From: Flammeovirgaceae bacterium UBA7330
Lineage (GTDB): Bacteria; Bacteroidota; Bacteroidia; Cytophagales; Cyclobacteriaceae
Direction: 5' to 3'
DNA length: 64,000 nucleotides
Assembly: GCA_002471275.1 (NCBI GenBank)
Contig: DKPQ01000005.1
Coordinates: 620,001-684,000 of the forward strand
How positions within the stretch are numbered: the stretch's first letter is position 1; each line of letters starts with the position of its first letter. The position numbers were made by a program, and so were the translations under genes. Below the pieces are notes generated by a model that saw nothing but the letters and a program-made list of their open reading frames with translations, was not told the DNA's origin and made no database searches. Shown here piece after piece: positions 58,796 to 64,000 of the stretch.

Positions 58796-58905
58796 GTCAA
58801 CATTCCTTTTATTGAAATAGTATAAAAAATTATAAAAATATAACAATTTAACGGTTACATATCTGTGTCCGTGGGTATATATAATGAGAACCAACTGAAA
58901 AACCC

Positions 58906-59355
58906 ATGGGAGCACCCGATAAACCCCAATCGCTGCGGTTATACGAATCATATCAGCAGGCAAGAATCTCCGACCTCACGTACCCTCAATTTTTAAATAT
59001 CCTCAACCTTTATCCATCCATCTTAGTTTGCATGAGTGACGGGATTCTGGACAAAGAAGAGCACGAGCATTTGATGGGTGTTGCTAAAAACCTGGCGATC
59101 TATGCCGATGAGGTGACTGATCAATCACTGCTGGAGATTACCTATCAAAAGGAGTTGATGTATTTACTTGAAAATCCTGAAATATGGGAACAAAAGTTTT
59201 TACTTGCTCTGAAGGATCATTTGTCAGGCCCCGAGGGCGACAAAGAATTTGTGTTGGAGTCGATGTACCTTTTTGCCAATGCAGCCAATGGCATATCGGA
59301 TGTGGAGCGTAATCGGATTGAATCAATCAGCGATCAGCTTGGGCTAGCGTTTTAA
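58906..59355 (+). CDS. Small helical protein, possibly TerB-like
   Basis: 149 residues, predicted all-helical, cytoplasmic. The segment VCMSDGILDKEEHEHLMGVAKNLA and the later ANAANGISDVERNRIESI each resemble the acidic DG-x-L/S-D/E-x-E turn of TerB-like folds, one near each end, as in a two-site TerB domain. The match is by pattern only; function unknown. The last 29 nt overlap the end of the convergent kmo gene, an unusually long convergent overlap for this window. Confidence 0.6.
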   Translation: MGAPDKPQSLRLYESYQQARISDLTYPQFLNILNLYPSILVCMSDGILDKEEHEHLMGVAKNLAIYADEVTDQSLLEITYQKELMYLLENPEIWEQKFLLALKDHLSGPEGDKEFVLESMYLFANAANGISDVERNRIESISDQLGLAF

Positions 59356-60649
59356 ATGTGTTGATGAGTGCTTTAAGGTCCACGTTATCAGGATTGTAAT
59401 CATTGCCCAGTGTCTGAATGGCCTGGAGCTGGAGTTTCCCTGTATGCAAAGCCTGATGATAAGGTATGTCCGAAAACGTAACCATCGAATAAAGTGGAAG
59501 CCATTCATCCGGGAATGCCTTATTCAGCTTGGATTCCAATTGTTTCCTTCTAAGAAACGCCTCATCAATGACATGTTTACGCATTTCCAAAAAGTTTTGG
59601 AGTGCAAGCTCAGCAATGGCATCTGCATCTTTTTTCCGTTGATGCTGAAAGTCTGTTACGGTTTTTTCCCAGTTTAAGTGATTGTATTCCAGTAATTCAA
59701 TCAGAATTCGGCAGTCTTCAAAACCAGCGTTCATTCCCTGACCATAGAATGGTACGATGGCATGCGCTGCATCGCCTATTAGTAGTGCTTTTTGATAAGC
59801 CCAGGGATATGTCTTGATGTTTTGAAGGGTAGAGGTTGGATTTTTTTGAAACTGATCCACATAGTCGGGTATCAATTTCATGGCATCTGGAAATGAACCT
59901 ACCAGAAAATCTTTGATCTGTTGGGGTGATGTAATCCGGGAAAAAGACGGCTGACCCTCATTGGCCAAAAAGAGTGTACAGGTAAATGACTTATCCGTAT
60001 TGGGGAGTGCAATCAGCATGTAATCTTTTCTTGGCCAGATATGCAGTGCATTGGGATCGAGTGCGTATGAACCGTCGATCGCGGGGATGGTCAGTTCTTT
60101 ATACCCATGTGAAAGTGTTTCTTCTGTGGTCGTAAAGGTGTTATTCAGCGCACCGATTGTTTTTCTTAATTCTGAAAATGCTCCATCAGCGCCTATGATA
60201 AAATCAAAATGGTGAGATATCCCTGAAGGAAGTGTGATTCCACCAGTCACCGGATTGGTTTTCTGAATGGACTGTTCAAAGTGAAAAGAGACCCCCGATT
60301 GCTTAGCATGGGCAATCAATACAGCGTTGAGCTGTTGCCTTGACACAGAATTGATGAATTGGTCCTTTCGGCCGTAGGATTGAAAGTCTGTGCTGTTTTC
60401 TATATGGATCATCCGTCCATACATCGGGATGAGCAATGGTTCGATCTCTTCAAAAACGCCTGCGAGGGTTAACGCCCTTATACCTCGATGACTCAATGCT
60501 AAATTGATTGACCTTCCTTCTGTGGAAATATTTTTCACCGGATCCGGTCGTTTCTCAAATACCTCTACCCGAAACCCTTTCTTCACCAGTAAAATACTGA
60601 TCAGTGCTCCAACCAGTCCACCACCCAATACACCAATTCGTTCTCTCAT
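59327..60649 (-). CDS. kmo: Kynurenine 3-monooxygenase
   Basis: 440 residues. The FAD motifs IGVLGGGLVGALISILL (Rossmann), the R-containing SRQQLNAVLI, and IGDAAHAIVPFYGQGMNAGFEDC match KMO, a flavoprotein that hydroxylates L-kynurenine to 3-hydroxykynurenine with NADPH and O2. The phrase FEKRPDPVKN ... GRSINLALSHRG is typical of the family. The C-terminus has a helical region, and eukaryotic-type membrane anchoring is not evident. It follows kynU with a 4-nt overlap. Confidence 0.95.
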   Translation of the reverse strand: MRERIGVLGGGLVGALISILLVKKGFRVEVFEKRPDPVKNISTEGRSINLALSHRGIRALTLAGVFEEIEPLLIPMYGRMIHIENSTDFQSYGRKDQFINSVSRQQLNAVLIAHAKQSGVSFHFEQSIQKTNPVTGGITLPSGISHHFDFIIGADGAFSELRKTIGALNNTFTTTEETLSHGYKELTIPAIDGSYALDPNALHIWPRKDYMLIALPNTDKSFTCTLFLANEGQPSFSRITSPQQIKDFLVGSFPDAMKLIPDYVDQFQKNPTSTLQNIKTYPWAYQKALLIGDAAHAIVPFYGQGMNAGFEDCRILIELLEYNHLNWEKTVTDFQHQRKKDADAIAELALQNFLEMRKHVIDEAFLRRKQLESKLNKAFPDEWLPLYSMVTFSDIPYHQALHTGKLQLQAIQTLGNDYNPDNVDLKALINTFKTLAQADR

Positions 60650-61905
60650 GAAGTCTTCAAAGTTTGGGTCAGGATATTCACGAAGTTCCAGACGTCTGAA
60701 AACGTATTGTATAAAGGTACCGGAGCCACTCTCACTACTTTGGGCTCCCTATAGTCTAATACCACCCCCTTTTCGCTCAAATTTTTGATTAACTCCGGGT
60801 TTGCATTAGCCACCATCAGAGAGAGCTGTGCACCCCTTTCATCAGGGTTTCCTGGGGTGATAATTTGAATTTTTTCACGCAATTCGGAAGTATTCAACAG
60901 AAACTCCAGATAGCCAGTAAGTTTTACACTTTTGGCCCTAAGGTTTAATATTCCTGCTTCCTGCATAATCTCCAATGAAGCCAGGTTGGCTGCTGCAGAT
61001 AAGATGTTAGGGTTGCTCAACTGCCAGGCATCTATACCTTCCGAAGGTGTCCACTGATTGTCCATTTTAAACCTGGATTCCGGGTGATGTCCCCACCAGC
61101 CTTTCAACTGCTGATCGTTTTGCAGATGTTTTTCGTGCACAAATATGCCTGAGATGCCACCTGGCCCTGAGTTTAGATACTTATAGCTACACCACGTAGC
61201 AAAATCCACCTGGTGGTCATGCAATTTCAACGGTACATTTCCAATGGCGTGCGCCAGGTCAAAGCCTACCACCACACCTGCTTCATGTGCGGCAGCTGTA
61301 ATGGTTTGGATATCGAAAGATTGGCCGGTAAAGTATTGAATGCCGGGCAACAAGATCAGGGACAACTCATCCTTCAAATGATCGATAGTATCTACAATAT
61401 GGGATGTTGAGAAGTTATAATCTTGATCCGGCTGTAACTCAATCAAATGGTTTCGACCAAATCCGTGCATTTGTAGCTGAGAACTGACAGCGTAGTGATC
61501 CGATGGAAAAGCCATTTTCTCTATGAGGATCTTGTTTTTTCCTGATACTGGCTTATAAAAAGCATTTAACAACAAGTGCAGGTTTTCAGTAAGGCTGCCC
61601 ATGGTCACTACCTCAGAAGTAGAAACCCCAAGTAGCTCACTTAATCCTTTTTTTGACAACTGATGGTAACTGACCCATGGTCTTTCCCCATGAAAATGTC
61701 CTTCCACACCAAGACTTGCCCAGTCGTCGAGTTCCTGCTCCACATAGGTCCTGGTAGATTTTGGTTGTAACCCCAGTGAGTTCCCACACAGGTAAATGAC
61801 GTCTTGTCCATTTTTTTGTGGAATATGGAATTTTGATCGAAAATGTGCGAGTGGATCGTCCTTGTCTAGGGATTGAGCAAAAGTAAAATCTGTGCTAAAG
61901 GTCAT
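60646..61905 (-). CDS. kynU: Kynureninase
   Basis: 419 residues, fold type I PLP enzyme. The N-terminus IYLCGNSLGLQPKSTR, the segment HGERPWVSYHQL, GSLTENLHLLL, and the PLP lysine in WCSYKYLNSGPGGISG are characteristic. It cleaves 3-hydroxykynurenine to 3-hydroxyanthranilate and alanine. It overlaps haaO and kmo by 4 nt each, so the three enzymes are translated together. Confidence 0.96.
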   Translation of the reverse strand: MTFSTDFTFAQSLDKDDPLAHFRSKFHIPQKNGQDVIYLCGNSLGLQPKSTRTYVEQELDDWASLGVEGHFHGERPWVSYHQLSKKGLSELLGVSTSEVVTMGSLTENLHLLLNAFYKPVSGKNKILIEKMAFPSDHYAVSSQLQMHGFGRNHLIELQPDQDYNFSTSHIVDTIDHLKDELSLILLPGIQYFTGQSFDIQTITAAAHEAGVVVGFDLAHAIGNVPLKLHDHQVDFATWCSYKYLNSGPGGISGIFVHEKHLQNDQQLKGWWGHHPESRFKMDNQWTPSEGIDAWQLSNPNILSAAANLASLEIMQEAGILNLRAKSVKLTGYLEFLLNTSELREKIQIITPGNPDERGAQLSLMVANANPELIKNLSEKGVVLDYREPKVVRVAPVPLYNTFSDVWNFVNILTQTLKTS

Positions 61906-62435
61906 CCTTCCACAAACCTGGGGTCAGCATCCATGACTGTGCCACAATTGCTACAGGTTCTTAGTTTCTCCGACCCATAAAATTCCTTAAAACGTGGCAG
62001 AAAGTCTTTTTCTATGTTTGTGAGTGGGAAATAGGTTTCGTGAAGTAAGTGATTGCATTGCTCACAGTACCACTGGAGGCCATCTGTATGTTCGGGAGTA
62101 CGTTTTCTTTCTACGACCAATCCAACTGAGCCTTCTGATCTGATGGGGCTGTGGGGTACTTTAGCGGGCAATAGAAACATTTCTCCAGCTGAAATAGGCA
62201 GGTCCACGGCTTTTCCATCTTCCTGGATTTTTACATGGATGGTTCCTTCCAGCTGATAGAACAATTCTTCGGTTTCGTTGTAGTGATAATCTTTGCGTGC
62301 ATTGGGTCCGCCTACAATCATGACGATATAGTCTCCGGCATCGGCATACAAATTCTTATTTCCCACGGGTGGTTTTAAAAGATCTCTGTTCTCTTCTACC
62401 CATTTCATCAAGTTAAATGGCCTTTTAATACCCAT
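61902..62435 (-). CDS. 3-hydroxyanthranilate 3,4-dioxygenase
   Basis: 177 residues, cupin fold. The iron ligands are in YHYNETEELFYQLEG (His, Glu) and VPHSPIRSE (His). The C-terminal rubredoxin-like metal site with CxxC pairs (WYCEQCNHLL and CSNCGTV) is kept, as in bacterial and fungal enzymes. It opens the 3-hydroxyanthranilate ring to 2-amino-3-carboxymuconate semialdehyde, which cyclises to quinolinate. First gene of the operon (haaO or nbaC in other species), 54 nt from the divergent SDR gene. Confidence 0.95.
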   Translation of the reverse strand: MGIKRPFNLMKWVEENRDLLKPPVGNKNLYADAGDYIVMIVGGPNARKDYHYNETEELFYQLEGTIHVKIQEDGKAVDLPISAGEMFLLPAKVPHSPIRSEGSVGLVVERKRTPEHTDGLQWYCEQCNHLLHETYFPLTNIEKDFLPRFKEFYGSEKLRTCSNCGTVMDADPRFVEG

Positions 62436-62489
62436 ATTTGTTGGTTAATTAATCGTTAATTTTCAAAGTGTAAAAGTTATAAATATTTT

Positions 62490-63263
62490 ATGAATTTAGA
62501 TCTGAAATCGCGCAAAGCACTGGTATGTGGAAGCAGCCAGGGTATTGGAAAGGCTGTTGCTCTATCACTGGCTGAGGAAGGGGCTGGGATTACCCTTGTC
62601 GCCCGGAACAAATCCAAACTGGAGGCAGTCCGAAACAACCTTGCAGGAAAGGATCACATTGTTTTTCCTGCGGATTTGAGTGAGAAAGCGGGCGTAGACT
62701 CACTCATTAGGCATCTTTCTGAAAACACATACGACATTGTGATTAATAATACGGGTGGGCCGGCCCCCGGTGATATCAATGAGGCCAATATCGATCAGTT
62801 CCAAAAAGCCATAGAGATGCATTTGTTTGCAAGCCATCAGATCATGCAGCAGGTGCTCCCCTCTATGAAGGAAAAGCAATATGGAAGATTTATAAATATT
62901 ATTTCAACCTCCGTAAAAATCCCCATCAAAGGACTGGGTGTAAGCAATACTGTTAGGGGTGCGATGGCTTCCTGGTCCAAGACTTTATCGCTCGAGCTTG
63001 GGCAATACGGCATTACCGTAAATAATATATTACCTGGATTCATAGATACCGATCGGCTTCAGTCCTTGATTACCTCCATCGCTGAAGCCAGAGGTGTGAC
63101 GAAAGATGAAGTAGCCGGTGAGATGAAGACGACTATTCCTGCAGGAAGATTTGGTGATGCTGGGGAGATTGGAAAGTTAGCTGCTTTTCTTGCTTCTCCT
63201 GCTGCTGCATACATCAATGGTGTAAATATTCCGGTAGACGGAGGCAGAACCGGTTCTATGTAA
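62490..63263 (+). CDS. SDR-family protein lacking the canonical Tyr-Lys pair
   Basis: 257 residues with an SDR Rossmann fold: VCGSSQGIGKAVALSL (cofactor loop), DLSEKAG, INNTGGPAPG and PGFIDTDR. The catalytic Ser region is IISTSVKI, but where YxxxK should be the sequence reads SNTVR, so the usual Tyr and Lys are Ser and Arg. This is the BKR-like subgroup known to lack the canonical tetrad. It is divergent from the kynurenine operon and often accompanies kynurenine genes in Bacteroidota, so a related role is possible but unproven. Confidence 0.88.
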   Translation: MNLDLKSRKALVCGSSQGIGKAVALSLAEEGAGITLVARNKSKLEAVRNNLAGKDHIVFPADLSEKAGVDSLIRHLSENTYDIVINNTGGPAPGDINEANIDQFQKAIEMHLFASHQIMQQVLPSMKEKQYGRFINIISTSVKIPIKGLGVSNTVRGAMASWSKTLSLELGQYGITVNNILPGFIDTDRLQSLITSIAEARGVTKDEVAGEMKTTIPAGRFGDAGEIGKLAAFLASPAAAYINGVNIPVDGGRTGSM

Positions 63264-63266
63264 AAT

Positions 63267-63302
63267 AAAAAAGCCCGGGTCTGATTGGACCAGGGCTTTT
63301 TT
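63267..63302. terminator. Bidirectional terminator between the SDR gene and the right-edge gene
   Basis: Six A and GCCC (63267-63276) pair with GGGC and six T (63293-63302); GGTC/GACC extends the stem past one mismatch around a 6-nt loop. A and T runs flank both sides, so it can serve both convergent genes. Confidence 0.88.
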
Positions 63303-63318
63303 ATCTTTAAGGAGGCAA

Positions 63319-64000
63319 TTATACAGCTGCCTCTTCTTGTTTCAATTTAGAAATCTTGAAGGATTTTCTCTCTTTGTGGCCACAATATCCACATATGTAA
63401 TACTTCATCAATTCACCCTCCTCCAAAGCAGTGGCAGGTTGGATGACTTCTTCACGATCTACTTTTAATGTTTGATAGTTACACTCAGAGCACTGAAGTG
63501 CATGCAGCCTACCATTGTATTTTTCGATTTTTGTGTATCCGGAATCCTCATCGATCCAAACGTCGTAGTCCACTGAAAACGCATCTTCCTCAGCTTGCAT
63601 ACCCTTGTCGAGATAGACATCCTCTTCTTCCTCACTCAACAGTTTCATTTTCTTGCCATCAGGAGAAACCCTTGGGGTATATCTGAGTCTTTTCAGTCGT
63701 TTTTCAATATAGAAAGGATAATAGAATTTAAGAATGTTTTGTACAATCACTGATATGATCAAAGCAAGCATCACACTCATAAACAACACAACGAAGAACC
63801 AAAGCCAGGTTCTACCTTCACTCATGGTATTAACATAAAGTGTTACTCCAACCAGTATGAGCAAAAAGCCATACCATAACAGGTTGATCTCATGCATATT
63901 GATATAATCATACCTTGCTTTGTAATCACTGGTGGTCAAAAGTTTCACATAATGCCCCAATAATATTAGGACACCGACACCAGCGATGACATATGAAATC
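63319..64000 (-). CDS. Membrane protein with C-terminal zinc ribbon, 5' end outside the window
   Basis: A TTG at 63960 could be a start, but the reading frame stays open to the right edge (ISYVIAGVGVLILLGHYVK), which adds a further hydrophobic segment, so the gene most likely begins outside the window. Visible are two further membrane helices (LLWYGFLLILVGVTLYV, WLWFFVVLFMSVMLALIISVI), an acidic cytoplasmic or periplasmic middle part, and two CxxC pairs (CSEC near residue 165, CGYC near 200) that form a zinc ribbon. Resemblance to the C-terminal part of TPM-domain membrane proteins is possible but not clear. Function unknown. Confidence 0.7.
   Translation of the reverse strand, partial: ISYVIAGVGVLILLGHYVKLLTTSDYKARYDYINMHEINLLWYGFLLILVGVTLYVNTMSEGRTWLWFFVVLFMSVMLALIISVIVQNILKFYYPFYIEKRLKRLRYTPRVSPDGKKMKLLSEEEEDVYLDKGMQAEEDAFSVDYDVWIDEDSGYTKIEKYNGRLHALQCSECNYQTLKVDREEVIQPATALEEGELMKYYICGYCGHKERKSFKISKLKQEEAAV

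Overview
The window looks like chromosomal DNA of a free-living, respiring member of the Bacteroidota, most likely a Cytophagales-type marine or soil bacterium. The evidence is a PorU2/PorV-type pair of the type IX secretion system, a fused SecDF, a fused CcoN-CcoO oxidase subunit, PspC/GIN-domain envelope proteins, Bacteroidota-style promoters (TTG ... TAnnTTTG) and start codons that generally lack Shine-Dalgarno sequences. Genus is not decidable from the sequence alone. No rRNA, tRNA, CRISPR array, IS element or prophage was seen; most of the window is ordinary core genome with a few accessory blocks.

Layout. 1-2.6 kb: the start of a YceI-like protein running off the left edge, then a PAS histidine kinase followed by a response regulator fused to a CRP/FNR DNA-binding module (kinase gene first in transcription). 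2.7-14.6 kb: a cbb3-type cytochrome oxidase locus. A near-perfect FNR-type box lies in front of uspA-ccoI; a beta-barrel outer-membrane protein gene sits on the other strand; then ccoS-ccoNO-ccoQ-ccoP-ccoG-ccoH-tauE/safE-like follow as a tightly overlapping operon. The REC-CRP regulator is the obvious candidate to bind the FNR-type boxes and couple a kinase signal (oxygen or redox by inference) to oxidase expression. 14.6-15.2 kb: a gene-free stretch holding 18 units of exactly 21 bp with an A/T tract at the same place in every unit, which I could not assign to any known element; it is the most unusual object in the window. 15.2-20.3 kb: a MacAB-type efflux operon (ATPase, two permeases, adaptor, LysE exporter).

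20.5-26 kb: a secreted caspase-like protein and a DUF1501/PSD1 pair of the kind abundant in Planctomycetes. 26-29.5 kb: ABC ATPase, cobalamin adenosyltransferase, branched-chain aminotransferase and SCP2 genes, then a PAP2 phosphatase. 29.5-35.6 kb: PorV/PorQ-like protein and PorU2-like C25 peptidase. 35.7-38.7 kb: PadR regulator and a PspC/GIN-domain membrane protein, each preceded by candidate operators. 38.7-44.1 kb: metal-hydrolase-fold protein, 2-isopropylmalate synthase, an unknown 514-residue protein and an aminotransferase. 44.1-48.9 kb: an overlapping SelW-like/BCCT/DUF6265 operon, a DsbA-like oxidoreductase, an orphan HPt protein, an unknown membrane protein and a thioredoxin.

49-58.8 kb: housekeeping genes (secDF, udk, rdgB, an FKBP lipoprotein, a DHH phosphoesterase, ndk, scpA, dxs). 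58.9-63.3 kb: a TerB-like small protein and a kynurenine operon (haaO-kynU-kmo, with 4-nt overlaps) leading to 2-amino-3-carboxymuconate semialdehyde and hence quinolinate/NAD or catabolism, with a divergent SDR protein that lacks the usual Tyr-Lys pair. The right edge holds a membrane protein with a zinc-ribbon tail whose reading frame continues beyond the window.
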